Assembly: GCF_900115845.1 (NCBI RefSeq)
Contig: NZ_FOXX01000006.1
Coordinates: forward strand, 62,001 to 126,000
Direction of reading: 5' to 3'
Source of the DNA: Priestia endophytica DSM 13796
Lineage (GTDB): Bacteria; Bacillota; Bacilli; Bacillales; Bacillaceae_H
Length of the DNA stretch: 64,000 nucleotides
In this document: positions 1 to 7,416 of the stretch, piece by piece
Numbering within the stretch: position 1 is the stretch's first letter
Layout of the letters: every line of letters starts with the position of its first letter
The notes under the pieces: generated by a model
What the model was told of the DNA's origin: nothing
The model's input: only the letters and a program-made list of their open reading frames with translations
The model's database searches: none
Translations under genes and position numbers: made by a program

Positions 1-1
1 G

Positions 2-415
2 CCATTTTGGACTCACTACGGAGCGAGACCAGAAATGATTGCCGGTCTTTTAAAGGAATATAAATATAAAGAGCATGTTTATTATAAAGAAATTGAAAAA
101 CAAGTACGCTATATTACAAACCTTGTGCCGGTTTTAGAAGTGCGCGAATATTTGCGAGACGGGTTTGCAGGGCTTCCACGCTTTCGGGTATTTATGAGAG
201 GATCACTTCTTGTATGTCAACAAAACGGAAGTGAAGCTGCTCTTTGCATGAACGATCATCTTATGATTTTACATGCAAACGGACCGTATAAAATAGAGCA
301 CCTTGTGTTAAAACTGTTAGCAACGTATGATTCTCGCTATTTTATTACAAATTCTGAAAATGGGCACTACAATTGGTTGAAAAGTCCTGTTGAGGACCAA
401 AGAAAATTTGGGTAA
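2..415 (+). CDS. sirA: Sporulation inhibitor of replication SirA (5' partial)
   Basis: SirA binds DnaA and blocks new rounds of chromosome replication when cells enter sporulation. The reading frame is open from the first bases of the window (Pro-Phe-Trp-Thr-His) before the first Met at position 35, so the true start lies upstream. The visible 137 codons carry the family pattern I remember from B. subtilis SirA: KQVRYIT and VPVLEV in the middle, and a C-terminal YxWLK followed by a charged tail. SirA is about 148 residues, so roughly ten are missing. Immediately downstream is yneF, as in B. subtilis. No terminator is visible between them. Confidence 0.85.
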   Translation, partial: PFWTHYGARPEMIAGLLKEYKYKEHVYYKEIEKQVRYITNLVPVLEVREYLRDGFAGLPRFRVFMRGSLLVCQQNGSEAALCMNDHLMILHANGPYKIEHLVLKLLATYDSRYFITNSENGHYNWLKSPVEDQRKFG

Positions 416-502
416 AATAGAGAAATTGTAGATGAAGTGTTGTATAATAAAGCGTGTTTTAGTACACTGTAATGTAGACAACATGAAGGAGGAAATATAA
501 CT

Positions 503-718
503 ATGTGGGTACCCATTCTAGTTGGTGTTCTAGCATTACTTGTTGGAATAGCGCTAGGATTTTTCATTGCTCGTAAGTATATGATGAGCTACTTAAAGAA
601 AAATCCACCAATTAATGAGCAAATGCTCAAAATGATGATGATGCAAATGGGCATGAAGCCTTCGCAAAAGAAAATTAACCAAATGATGAAAGCTATGAAC
701 AGTCAAATTGACAAGTAA
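503..718 (+). CDS. yneF: UPF0154 membrane protein YneF
   Basis: A 71-residue protein with one N-terminal membrane segment (about residues 4-24), then a basic amphipathic tail with a Met-rich run ([19 protein letters not shown]), which is the hallmark of the UPF0154/YneF family. The function is unknown; single-pass membrane anchoring with the tail in the cytoplasm is inferred. A strong Shine-Dalgarno (AAGGAGG) lies nine bases before the ATG. It sits directly after sirA, the conserved Bacillus order. Confidence 0.9.
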   Translation: MWVPILVGVLALLVGIALGFFIARKYMMSYLKKNPPINEQMLKMMMMQMGMKPSQKKINQMMKAMNSQIDK

Positions 719-800
719 TCTGTCTTCATCTTAAAAAGGACAAGCATTTGGTTTGTTTCTCGATTGTGAAAGCTACCATAATAGCGGAATCCGTCTGAAA

Positions 801-848
801 ATCACTTTTTCTATTGTACAGTATCACAATAGAGAGGGTGGTTTTTTT
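801..848 (+). terminator. Rho-independent terminator after yneF
   Basis: Nested inverted repeat: an inner stem CTATTGT/ACAATAG and an outer stem ATCACT/GGTGGT with wobble pairs, followed by TTTTTTT. It would end the sirA-yneF transcript. Confidence 0.65.
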
Positions 849-927
849 ATGTTAAAACAGTTGGAGATATATGGTATTATAAGAGTGGTTGTATATTTTT
901 AACTTGGGTATGTAAAGGGGGAAGTAG

Positions 928-1116
928 ATGGGAAGCTTTGCTATCGGAGATGCTATTTATCAACTATTGATGTTAATTCTTCTTCTTGCCATTGTAGGCT
1001 TTATCTTCATGTTCACCTTAAAGACGATAAAGCAACAAAAAAAGAAACAGCAACATTTAGCACGACTGGAACAGAAAATAGACCAATTGACTGAGAAAAT
1101 TGACCGAAAAAGGTAA
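928..1116 (+). CDS. Small single-pass membrane protein, DUF4083-like
   Basis: A 62-residue protein with a hydrophobic segment at about residues 11-31 and a highly charged C-terminal part (KKKQQHLARLEQKIDQLTEKID) with heptad spacing that predicts a short coiled coil. This resembles the DUF4083 family, whose function is not known. The start has a clear ribosome site (AAAGGGGGAAG). It is the only gene between the yneF terminator and the M50 protease gene. Real coding is likely from the start signal and amphipathic pattern; the family assignment is from memory. Confidence 0.6.
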   Translation: MGSFAIGDAIYQLLMLILLLAIVGFIFMFTLKTIKQQKKKQQHLARLEQKIDQLTEKIDRKR

Positions 1117-1291
1117 GTCTAGAAAGAGACATCCATTCTCTTCTATATTCTTCTTTTTTTGAAAACCTTTGAATGGAACAAGGAGAAAGAAGGAGAGAGA
1201 ACGAAACATAACATAAAAGATACCTGTCTCACTTCGTTTAAAGAGTAGGGCATATGAAAGATTGAAACTAAAACTGGAGGAATGGAAAAGA

Positions 1292-2425
1292 GTGAACACG
1301 TTTAAATTTCCGCTACCTTACTTTGTTTTACTTATCATTTTCACTTTCATTACTTATGTTACGTTTGATTGGGGGATTTTTGTAGTTATTGGAGTGCTCC
1401 CACTGCTTGCTATCTTACTTGCTGTTCTTTGCCATGAACTTGGTCATTTCTTATTTTGTAAAGCAAATGGTTATACATTTGAACGTTTTGTCATCGGTCC
1501 TCTTGTTGTGTCTAAACAGGGAGAAAAATTCCATGTGACAGAGAACAAGAGCTGGGTTAACTGGGGGCAAGTTGTGATGACGCCAGGCATGTCTGAATAT
1601 GAAAAAATAAGAAAGAGATATATAGGTTATTTTTTGTCAGGAAGTATGCTTAATGTTCTCGTTTTTATCGGAGCCTTTGTAGCTTTCTTCATAAATGGCT
1701 CTTTCTTCTCTATCCTTCTTGGTCTTTCTAATCTTGTTGTAGCTGTTATATCGCTTACACCAGCAACATATCATAAAGAATATTCTGATGGGTATAGTCT
1801 TACTATTTTATTTAAAAATGACAATACGAGTCGTCTCTACACGAATATGATAAAAGCTCGTCACTATTTAGAAAGCGGAGAAAAGTTAACAGAGCTTCAC
1901 AATGAGGCATTCTCTGAAATGAAAAAAGAGTTGTTAGAACAAATGAAAACGCTTGATAAGGATAACAGTGTTCAGGGCGATTTAGTTTGTCTCACAATGC
2001 TTTATATAAGTTCTTGCTATCTTTTACAAGAGCGATACCGAGAAGGGGCAGGACTCTTAAAGAAAGCTTTTTCTTCCCCTTTTGAAAGTATATACAAACG
2101 TCAGCTTCTCGCTAACTATCTTTTTATGCAAAACATGATTTATGAGTATGAGGAAGTTTATGAGGAAGAGGTATCACTAGACGATAGAAGTGAGCGAATT
2201 TCTTCCTTAAAAATCAAAGCATGTTTTCATCAAAGAAGCGGTCAGCGAAAGCTTGCTGTTCAAACGCTTAATAAAGCCTTACAGCAAGTTGCATTTGTGA
2301 AAAGTCCAGCAATGACAGCAGAAATAGAAACAAAGCTTTTACAGAGTATGAAAGGGAAAGTAACGGACTTTTCCACTTCTCATAAGGAAGAATATGCTTC
2401 CGTAAGTGAAGTGCATAAAATGTAG
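1292..2425 (+). CDS. Site-2-protease-like (M50) membrane metalloprotease
   Basis: A 377-residue membrane protein with the zinc-protease signature HELGH at about residues 48-52, inside a hydrophobic helix, and a second SDGYS motif at about residue 166, matching the M50 layout in which the Asp is the third zinc ligand. Several transmembrane segments fill residues 8-160. The C-terminal ~200 residues are soluble, helical and TPR-like in spacing (LLEQMKTLDKDN, LLKKAFSS, LNKALQQV). The frame can be read from a TTG at 1262, but GGAGG at 1276-1280 fits the GTG at 1292 better. Probably cleaves a membrane substrate; the substrate is unknown. Confidence 0.7.
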   Translation: MNTFKFPLPYFVLLIIFTFITYVTFDWGIFVVIGVLPLLAILLAVLCHELGHFLFCKANGYTFERFVIGPLVVSKQGEKFHVTENKSWVNWGQVVMTPGMSEYEKIRKRYIGYFLSGSMLNVLVFIGAFVAFFINGSFFSILLGLSNLVVAVISLTPATYHKEYSDGYSLTILFKNDNTSRLYTNMIKARHYLESGEKLTELHNEAFSEMKKELLEQMKTLDKDNSVQGDLVCLTMLYISSCYLLQERYREGAGLLKKAFSSPFESIYKRQLLANYLFMQNMIYEYEEVYEEEVSLDDRSERISSLKIKACFHQRSGQRKLAVQTLNKALQQVAFVKSPAMTAEIETKLLQSMKGKVTDFSTSHKEEYASVSEVHKM

Positions 2426-2435
2426 AGAGGAGACG

Positions 2436-2459
2436 CCTATGGTGATGGCCGACCATAGG
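2436..2459. repeat. Inverted repeat between convergent genes
   Basis: CCTATGGT and ACCATAGG form a perfect 8-bp stem around an 8-base loop, between the end of the M50 gene and the end of the broken leftward ORF. There is no T-run on either side, so it is not a standard terminator. Confidence 0.5.
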
Positions 2460-2486
2460 TACGTGCTGAAAGAAGTGAGGGCAAGC

Positions 2487-2603
2487 CTAGAAAGCTCTTA
2501 ATCCTGTAAGAAGGAATACACCAACGGCAAAGATTGAAAGCGCAATGCTCTAAAACAAGCGCTTTGCGCCCTGCTCTACACTTATCTTCTTTGAGTAATT
2601 CAT
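2487..2603 (-). pseudogene. Small membrane protein ORF broken by an in-frame TAG
   Basis: On the minus strand an ATG at 2603 follows an excellent ribosome site (AAGGAG seven bases before). The frame reads 17 codons beginning MNYSKKISVEQ, meets TAG at 2550-2552, and then continues in the same frame for 20 codons that form a perfect hydrophobic helix ending FLLTGLRAF before a second stop. The joined product would be a 38-residue single-pass membrane protein. The matching frame, start site and hydrophobic second half argue that the TAG is a nonsense mutation or sequencing error in a real small gene. I do not recognise the family. Confidence 0.5.
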
Positions 2604-2669
2604 ATTTTGTCTCCTTTTTGATAATCAAGATGTCAAAAAAAGAGAGGGGCACTAGAAAATATCTTTTGA

Positions 2670-2720
2670 AAAATAAAGCACGTTCTCGGACTTTAGATTC
2701 GTCAAGCCGTGAACGTGCTT
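2670..2720 (-). terminator. Terminator of the Spo0E-like gene
   Basis: AAGCACGTTC (2676-2685) pairs perfectly with GAACGTGCTT (2711-2720). Read leftwards it is followed by TTTATTTTTC, so it would end transcription of the Spo0E-family gene. Confidence 0.6.
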
Positions 2721-2721
2721 A

Positions 2722-2922
2722 CTATTGAAACATTTTTTTGCTGTAGTTCATTGTGTGAAGGTGTTGCTCATATAATTTGTTATATTGATTAAGTAAGTGA
2801 TCGAGTTCCTGACTTCCTTGAAGAGCAGGATCTGAATTTAATCCTGTGTGTTGAACAATTTTTGCTAGCTCTGATCGTTTTTTTTCGATTTTCAGTAACA
2901 TTTCCTGTTTTGACACGCTCAT
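2722..2922 (-). CDS. ynzD: Spo0E-family aspartyl-phosphate phosphatase YnzD
   Basis: Members of this family dephosphorylate Spo0A~P and hold back sporulation. The 66-residue protein is two amphipathic helices with the family signature SQELDHLLNQYN in the second helix (Spo0E motif SxxLD, the Asp and Ser being needed for activity). Length matches the short YnzD/YisI branch, which lacks the C-terminal tail of Spo0E itself. The start follows AAGGAGAAAGG. B. subtilis has ynzD in the same place between yneF and ccdA. Confidence 0.85.
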   Translation of the reverse strand: MSVSKQEMLLKIEKKRSELAKIVQHTGLNSDPALQGSQELDHLLNQYNKLYEQHLHTMNYSKKMFQ

Positions 2923-3063
2923 TGTCCTTTCTCCTTAAGGTTGTTTTTATTATACTAGATTATGGAATTCAAGAAAAGGAATTCACGGCATTAAAATAAA
3001 AATTGTTAGATATGGTATTTTTATACTACGTGTAAAAATAGAGCAAAAGGAGGAGGAACATAT

Positions 3064-3774
3064 ATGGTTTCTGATATTAATCTTTTCCTTGCCTTTGGTG
3101 CAGGTGTTTTGTCGTTTATTTCTCCTTGCTGTCTACCATTATATCCAGCCTTTCTTTCTTATATAACGGGGGTTTCAGTTGAGAAATTAAAAGAAGGAGA
3201 GCGAGCTGGACGGAAAATGGCGATGGTTCATACACTTTTCTTTATTTTAGGCTTTTCCGTCATTTTTATTGCCCTTGGGTTTGCCACATCTCTTGTTGGA
3301 ACGTGGTTTCATAATTACCAAGACTTTATTAGACAAATAGGTGCGATTTTCATTGTGTTTTTTGGGCTGCTTGTGCTTGGTATTTTAAAACCTACTTTCT
3401 TAATGAAAGATCGAAAACTTAGTTTTACAAAGAGGCCAAGCGGACTTTTAGGTTCTTCTTTAATTGGTGTTGCGTTTGCAGCAGGATGGACACCATGTAC
3501 AGGGCCTATTCTTGTATCTGTTATGGCGCTTGCTGCAACAAACCCAAGTTCAGGGCTCCTTTATATGACAGCATATGCTCTTGGTTTTTCAATTCCTTTT
3601 TTTCTTATGTCTTTCTTCATTGGAGGAGCGAAATGGATTAAAAAATATAGCCGCCATTTTACAAAAGTGGGGGGAGGCTTGATGGTAGCAATGGGGGTTG
3701 TTCTTTATTTTGACTGGATGACAAAAATAATTGTGTACTCTACAAGTCTCTTTGGAGGATTCCAAGGGTTTTAA
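3064..3774 (+). CDS. ccdA: Cytochrome c biogenesis protein CcdA
   Basis: CcdA moves reducing power from cytoplasmic thioredoxin across the membrane to thiol proteins outside (ResA, StoA) for cytochrome c maturation and spore cortex formation. The 236-residue protein has six hydrophobic segments and the two Cys motifs of the family, SPCCLPLYP in the first helix and GWTPCTGP in the fourth. AAAGGAGGAGG precedes the ATG. It starts the ccdA-yneI-ccdC block. Confidence 0.95.
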   Translation: MVSDINLFLAFGAGVLSFISPCCLPLYPAFLSYITGVSVEKLKEGERAGRKMAMVHTLFFILGFSVIFIALGFATSLVGTWFHNYQDFIRQIGAIFIVFFGLLVLGILKPTFLMKDRKLSFTKRPSGLLGSSLIGVAFAAGWTPCTGPILVSVMALAATNPSSGLLYMTAYALGFSIPFFLMSFFIGGAKWIKKYSRHFTKVGGGLMVAMGVVLYFDWMTKIIVYSTSLFGGFQGF

Positions 3775-3857
3775 TAGTGGAAAGCATTGAAAAAGGTCTT
3801 ATTGGTTAGTAGAGTAAAACATAGAAGGTATAAGGATTTTTTTAGGAGGCTACAAGT

Positions 3858-4226
3858 GTGGCAAGTGTTCTCATCGTGGATGATTCCCAATTTATTCGGC
3901 AAACTCTTGCACAGATTTTACAAACAAGCGAATATGAAGTCATAGGAGAAGCAGCGACAGGGACAGAAGCCGTTGCCAAGTATCGACTTCTTCGCCCTGA
4001 CCTTGTGATTATGGATGTGACAATGCCTGAAATGGATGGAATTCAAGCATTAAAATGTATACATAGTGAATTTCAGGATGCACAAATTGTGATGTGCTCA
4101 ACGGTTAGTCAGCAGAGAATGATGGTCAAAGCAATTGAATCTGGCGCTAAAGATTTCATCGTCAAACCCTTTCATAAAACAACAGTACTTGATACAGTTC
4201 ACCGATTGTTTCGAAAACCTATTTAA
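3858..4226 (+). CDS. yneI: CheY-like response regulator YneI
   Basis: A stand-alone receiver domain of 122 residues. The acidic pair (VDDSQF, residues 7-9), the phosphoacceptor Asp in LVIMDVTMPEMDG, the Thr/Ser position in VMCSTVS and the conserved Lys in FIVKPF are all present, so it should be phosphorylatable. There is no output domain. It lies 84 bases after ccdA, as in B. subtilis, where it is also called ccdB and has no proven role in cytochrome c synthesis. The GTG start follows TTAGGAGG. Confidence 0.9.
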   Translation: MASVLIVDDSQFIRQTLAQILQTSEYEVIGEAATGTEAVAKYRLLRPDLVIMDVTMPEMDGIQALKCIHSEFQDAQIVMCSTVSQQRMMVKAIESGAKDFIVKPFHKTTVLDTVHRLFRKPI

Positions 4227-4250
4227 CAGATGTTAAATAGGTTTTTTTTT
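4216..4250 (+). terminator. Rho-independent terminator after yneI
   Basis: AACCTATTTAAC and GTTAAATAGG form a stem with a short loop, followed by nine T. The left arm is inside the last codons of yneI. Confidence 0.85.
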
Positions 4251-4441
4251 ACGCGTTTCTTCATTTTTTAGAATGTGACGGAATCCCTTGAAAGGCAAGG
4301 GATTGACAGGTCTTGAGTCTCTATAAAAAAATAATAAAAAAAATTATGAAAAAGTCTATTTCCAACGAAGAACTTGAGTGGTAAAATAATATCGATTCAA
4401 TGGATAATTGAAGATCTTAAAGGTACGAAGAGGTGGGTCTT

Positions 4442-5014
4442 TTGAAAGAGATTATCTTGATTTTGCTGCTGCAGCTTGTGTATGTTCCTGTTTTAACATT
4501 AAGGACGCTTCTGCTTGTTAAAGGGATGAGTACGTATGCTTCAGTCTTTGGTTTTTTGGAAGCTCTTATTTATGTTTTTGGGTTATCCCTTGTTTTTAGT
4601 GGTGATCAAAGTACAGCTGCAATGGTTGTATATGCAGTAGGCTTTGGTGTTGGAATCTTAATTGGAAGCTATGTTGAAAATCGTCTAGCAATTGGCTTTA
4701 CCACATTTATTGTGAATTTGGACAATAAAAATGAAGAGCTTATTGCGCGTCTTCGCCAAGAAGGATTTGGTGTAACGGTCTTTGAAGGTGAAGGAAGAGA
4801 CAGCGTACGCTACCAGCTTGAAATTCTAACAAAGCGAAATCGAGAAGTCGAACTTTTTCGTCTTATTGAGGAGTATGACGCGCGTGCTTTTATTATTTCT
4901 TACGAGCCGCGTAAATTTAAAGGTGGCTTCCTTTTAAAAAGCCTAAAGAAACAAAAGGTGAAAAAGAATGCTGTAACGCCAGAAGGAAGTTCTCCAACTT
5001 CGCCACATCCTTAA
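4442..5014 (+). CDS. UPF0316/DUF2179 membrane protein, YebE-like
   Basis: About 190 residues: three hydrophobic segments in the first 80 residues, then a soluble domain with FIVNLDN, ELIARLRQEGFGVTVFEGEG and a C-terminal AFIISYEPR motif typical of UPF0316/DUF5698 proteins such as B. subtilis YebE. The function is unknown; the soluble part resembles the ligand-sensing DUF2179 fold. The tail (about residues 165-190) is basic and Pro/Ser-rich. The frame opens at GTG 4433, but GAGGTG at 4430-4435 fits TTG 4442 better. In B. subtilis, yneI is followed directly by ccdC, so this gene looks inserted here. Confidence 0.7.
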   Translation: MKEIILILLLQLVYVPVLTLRTLLLVKGMSTYASVFGFLEALIYVFGLSLVFSGDQSTAAMVVYAVGFGVGILIGSYVENRLAIGFTTFIVNLDNKNEELIARLRQEGFGVTVFEGEGRDSVRYQLEILTKRNREVELFRLIEEYDARAFIISYEPRKFKGGFLLKSLKKQKVKKNAVTPEGSSPTSPHP

Positions 5015-5133
5015 TATAAGGACACAAGCAAAAGAAAGATCTTCTTTCAAATAAAAAAGGTGTCCCACTTCTTTTTTAACGTTATATTGGTTATACTAGT
5101 AGTATAACTTTATCGAAAAAAGGAAGGATTATA

Positions 5134-5622
5134 ATGGTCAATACAGTTACGATCTTTTCAGCGATAATTGCAACATTAATGGCTCTTACTGTTATTATGG
5201 TACGTATTAAAGCCTCAAAGAAACCAACAAATGCTAAAAAAATTATCCTGCCGCCATTTTTTATGAGCACAGGAGCACTTATGTTTATTGACCCGTTTTT
5301 TCGAGTTTCTCTATCTGAGTTTTTAGAAGCTATTCTTTTAGGTATGCTCTTTTCTATTTTACTTATCAAAACATCAAAATTCGAAATACGAGATGAAGCT
5401 ATTTATTTGAAACGATCTAAAGCTTTTGCGCTTATCCTTATTACACTTTTAATTGTAAGAATCGGTCTTAAATCATATCTAAGCATGTCCATTGATATTG
5501 GACAGCTTAGCGGCATGTTCTGGATTTTGGCCTTTGGTATGATTGTACCTTGGCGTATTGCGATGTATCGTTCGTACCGTAAGTTAGAGCAAGAAATGTT
5601 CAATAAAACAAAAATGGTATAA
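5134..5622 (+). CDS. ccdC: Cytochrome c biogenesis protein CcdC (YneJ)
   Basis: A 162-residue membrane protein with four hydrophobic segments and the short conserved features of the CcdC/DUF1453 family (MVRIKASKKPTNAKKIILPP near the N terminus; MYRSYRKLEQEM near the C terminus). Its exact role is not settled; in B. subtilis, loss does not abolish cytochrome c. AAGGAAGG precedes the ATG. It is separated from ccdA-yneI by the UPF0316 gene and a terminator, so it has its own promoter, and it converges on yneK. Confidence 0.85.
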   Translation: MVNTVTIFSAIIATLMALTVIMVRIKASKKPTNAKKIILPPFFMSTGALMFIDPFFRVSLSEFLEAILLGMLFSILLIKTSKFEIRDEAIYLKRSKAFALILITLLIVRIGLKSYLSMSIDIGQLSGMFWILAFGMIVPWRIAMYRSYRKLEQEMFNKTKMV

Positions 5623-5623
5623 A

Positions 5624-5652
5624 AGAAAAGCGGCCGATTGGCCGCTTTTTAT
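5624..5652. terminator. Bidirectional terminator ccdC/yneK
   Basis: AAAAGCGGCC-GATT-GGCCGCTTTT is a perfect GC-rich stem with T-runs on both strands between convergent genes. Confidence 0.85.
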
Positions 5653-5656
5653 ATTC

Positions 5657-6085
5657 TTACGTGAAAAATTGCTGATATTGGGCAAGGTCGATTTCTTTTT
5701 CTTTTAACTTTTTGAGAAGAAATTTATGATCGCGCTTTGGTGTTGCGATGATGTAGCCTTCAATGATAATCTCATCTGTCAGTTCCTTTACTCGGCGTTT
5801 GAAAGCAAGATGTCCTATACTTCCGGCAATCTTATTGCGGGCTACATCACGAAATAGCTCTGGAACAGGTTCAACAAGCTCTTCAAGCAGCTGTTTTTGT
5901 TCTTTGCTCCATAGTTGTCGCGTTTGTTTAATATAGTAGTCTTCCCAGTCTAGATCGCTCATACCGTCTTCTTTTGGGAGGCGTTTTAAAAACTTGCGAA
6001 ACATAAAAAAACCGCCGATTGCAAATAGGCCAAAAAGTATGATCACCCAAAAAAGAATAAACCATAAAAACCACCCTGACAGCAT
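5657..6085 (-). CDS. yneK: DUF2621 protein YneK
   Basis: A 142-residue protein anchored by one N-terminal membrane segment (about residues 5-29). The soluble part carries DLDWEDYY, ARNKIAGSIGHLAFKRRVKE and a C-terminal GYIIATPKRDHKFL, matching YneK of B. subtilis (DUF2621). The function is unknown. AAAGGGTGATC precedes the ATG. It is convergent with ccdC and divergent from the 52-residue gene at 6206. Confidence 0.85.
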   Translation of the reverse strand: MLSGWFLWFILFWVIILFGLFAIGGFFMFRKFLKRLPKEDGMSDLDWEDYYIKQTRQLWSKEQKQLLEELVEPVPELFRDVARNKIAGSIGHLAFKRRVKELTDEIIIEGYIIATPKRDHKFLLKKLKEKEIDLAQYQQFFT

Positions 6086-6205
6086 ATGATCACCCTTTAT
6101 TTATAAGTTATCTCTATTTTACTTCATGAAAACAGAATTTTCCATGATTGATTCTATCGAAAAAAACGATTATGCTACATATGAAATGAAAGATGAGGTG
6201 ATACA

Positions 6206-6364
6206 ATGTTTTCATTCTTAACAGCACTTGGGTTTTTGAGCCTCATTTTATACGCGACAACGTTTATGTATGGAGTGTTTAAAAAAGAGAAAAAAAAGAA
6301 GTCACCGCTTCTCATTAGCTTTCTTGTGATGATTATCGGTTTAATTGGACTTCAGCTAATGTAA
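6206..6364 (+). CDS. Small two-helix membrane protein, unknown
   Basis: Not recognised. A 52-codon ORF with a good ribosome site (GAGGTGATACA before ATG) encodes two hydrophobic stretches (about residues 3-22 and 34-51) separated by a lysine run (FKKEKKKKS), which predicts a helical hairpin with its loop in the cytoplasm. A terminator begins at the stop codon. Start signal, hydrophobic pattern and terminator together make it a likely real gene. Confidence 0.65.
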   Translation: MFSFLTALGFLSLILYATTFMYGVFKKEKKKKSPLLISFLVMIIGLIGLQLM

Positions 6365-6396
6365 AAAGGGGACGTTAAGCAACACGTCCCTTTTTA
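6363..6396. terminator. Bidirectional terminator
   Basis: AAAAAGGGGACG and CGTCCCTTTTT pair across an 8-base loop between the small membrane gene and cotM; A/T runs on both sides let it work in both directions. Confidence 0.75.
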
Positions 6397-6789
6397 GAGG
6401 CTAGTAATAGGGATATGAGAAGAGAGAGTAAAAGCAGTGCGAGTTTTAGCTATAAAGATTTCTAAAATAGACTTATGAAAAACAGCGCGAATTTCTCGCT
6501 CCTGTAAGCTGAAGGGAAAATCAATAATTTGTTCTATCTTTTGCTCATTTGAAAGAGAATGAAAGGCTGAAAGCTTAAGCCCATCTTCCTCTAGCAGAAG
6601 GGAAATATCCTCTCGTTCATAACCAATAAGCTCAGCTTCAATAATATAGTTTTGCTCTGTTTCAAAAAGATCAATACGGGCATAATTTTGTTCAGCATAA
6701 TGCAAAAAAGGGTGTGAAAACACATAATCTACCCATGCATTAAAATCGTCGCTAAGCTCACTTTCATTGTGAGCGTTTTCCTTTTTCAT
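6394..6789 (-). CDS. cotM: Spore coat protein CotM (Hsp20 fold)
   Basis: CotM is an outer spore-coat protein related to alpha-crystallin small heat-shock proteins. The 131-residue product has the sHSP core: ARIDLFETEQNYIIEAELIGYEREDISLLLEEDGLKLSA (strands 2-5), FPFSLQEREIRAVFHKSILEIFIAK (the usual aliphatic C-terminal strands). It is shorter than true Hsp20 chaperones and lacks the terminal IxI tail. GGAGGAAG precedes the ATG. Synteny (yneK-cotM-sspP-citB) supports the name over a generic Hsp20. Confidence 0.8.
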   Translation of the reverse strand: MKKENAHNESELSDDFNAWVDYVFSHPFLHYAEQNYARIDLFETEQNYIIEAELIGYEREDISLLLEEDGLKLSAFHSLSNEQKIEQIIDFPFSLQEREIRAVFHKSILEIFIAKTRTAFTLSSHIPITSL

Positions 6790-6861
6790 TATTCTTCCTC
6801 CACTATTCTATTCTTCCTCGTACAGTGTATTCTGCAAGGGAATAAATGGTGTGTAAAAAGA

Positions 6862-6893
6862 GAACAGGATACCAAAAGGTATCCTGTTTTTTT
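6862..6893 (-). terminator. Terminator between sspP and cotM
   Basis: AACAGGATACC-AAAA-GGTATCCTGTT is a perfect 11-bp stem. Leftwards it is followed by CTCTTTTT, rightwards by TTTTTT. It ends the sspP transcript. Confidence 0.8.
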
Positions 6894-7035
6894 ACATGTC
6901 ATGATGACTTTTTTGTTTTTGACGCGAGTGCTGTCTGTTTTTTACTTTATGTGAGCCGCTCAATGGAGCAGGCTGACCGGGGTTATCGCCTTTCGGTGCA
7001 TTTTTTCGCATATCTTTACCGTTGTTTTTGTTCAT
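6892..7035 (-). CDS. sspP: Small acid-soluble spore protein SspP
   Basis: A 47-residue polar, basic protein that matches SspP (CotL) of B. subtilis closely: [18 protein letters not shown] at the N terminus, then [12 protein letters not shown] and a SHHDM end. SspP accumulates in the forespore core in small amounts; its role is not known. AAAGGAAGG precedes the ATG. In B. subtilis, sspP follows sspO; sspO is not present here. Confidence 0.92.
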   Translation of the reverse strand: MNKNNGKDMRKNAPKGDNPGQPAPLSGSHKVKNRQHSRQKQKSHHDM

Positions 7036-7083
7036 TGTGGGCCTTCCTTTCTCTTGTAAAGGATGAGCAGAACTGCTCTCTTA

Positions 7084-7113
7084 TAGGATGAGAAAATGAA
7101 GAAGTTTTATGTA
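7084..7113 (-). promoter_or_regulatory. Candidate forespore (SigG-like) promoter of sspP
   Basis: On the minus strand TACATA is followed after 17 bases by CATCCTA, close to the SigG/SigF -35 (TGNATA) and -10 (CATNNTA) patterns, about 50 bases upstream of the sspP start. Inferred from sequence only. Confidence 0.4.
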
Positions 7114-7283
7114 TGGGAAAAGGGGGCAATAGACGTGGGAAGTTTGGTGAATAATAATAAAAAAAGAACGTTTTCTTTTCTTTTTTTCGGGAAAGGAAGA
7201 AAAGACCGAACTTCCAGAAAATAGTCATAAAAAACAGACCATTATAAATTATTAGATAAAATTGTAGAAAAGTAAACTTAATC
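7114..7283. other. AT-rich spacer between sspP and citB
   Basis: This holds a purine/pyrimidine-rich stretch (AAAAAAAGAACG, then CTTTTCTTTTTTT) and no ORF I can support. An sspO gene would be expected here from B. subtilis synteny; reading both strands I see no SspO-like frame. Confidence 0.5.
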
Positions 7284-7298
7284 ATAAGGAAAACTTAT
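7284..7298. promoter_or_regulatory. CcpC-type operator upstream of citB
   Basis: ATAA-N7-TTAT (ATAAGGAAAACTTAT) is exactly the dyad bound by the citrate-responsive LysR regulator CcpC in front of B. subtilis citB. It lies about 120 bases before the citB start; a further ATAA half-site (7306-7309) and a possible -10 (TATATT, 7340-7345) follow. Confidence 0.65.
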
Positions 7299-7416
7299 AA
7301 CAACTAATAACATTCTTTTTATTTACTTATGTATGAGGTTATATTAAGATTAGTTTGAGAGAAGTTTTACAAGGTGGAAAAGTCTGTTGATACATATTAC
7401 TTAAGGGGGTAATCGA

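Noticed and set aside
7062-7075. GAGCAG-AA-CTGCTC palindrome upstream of sspP
   Set aside because: Two-base loop and no T-run; it sits in the sspP leader and is not a terminator; too little to call an operator.
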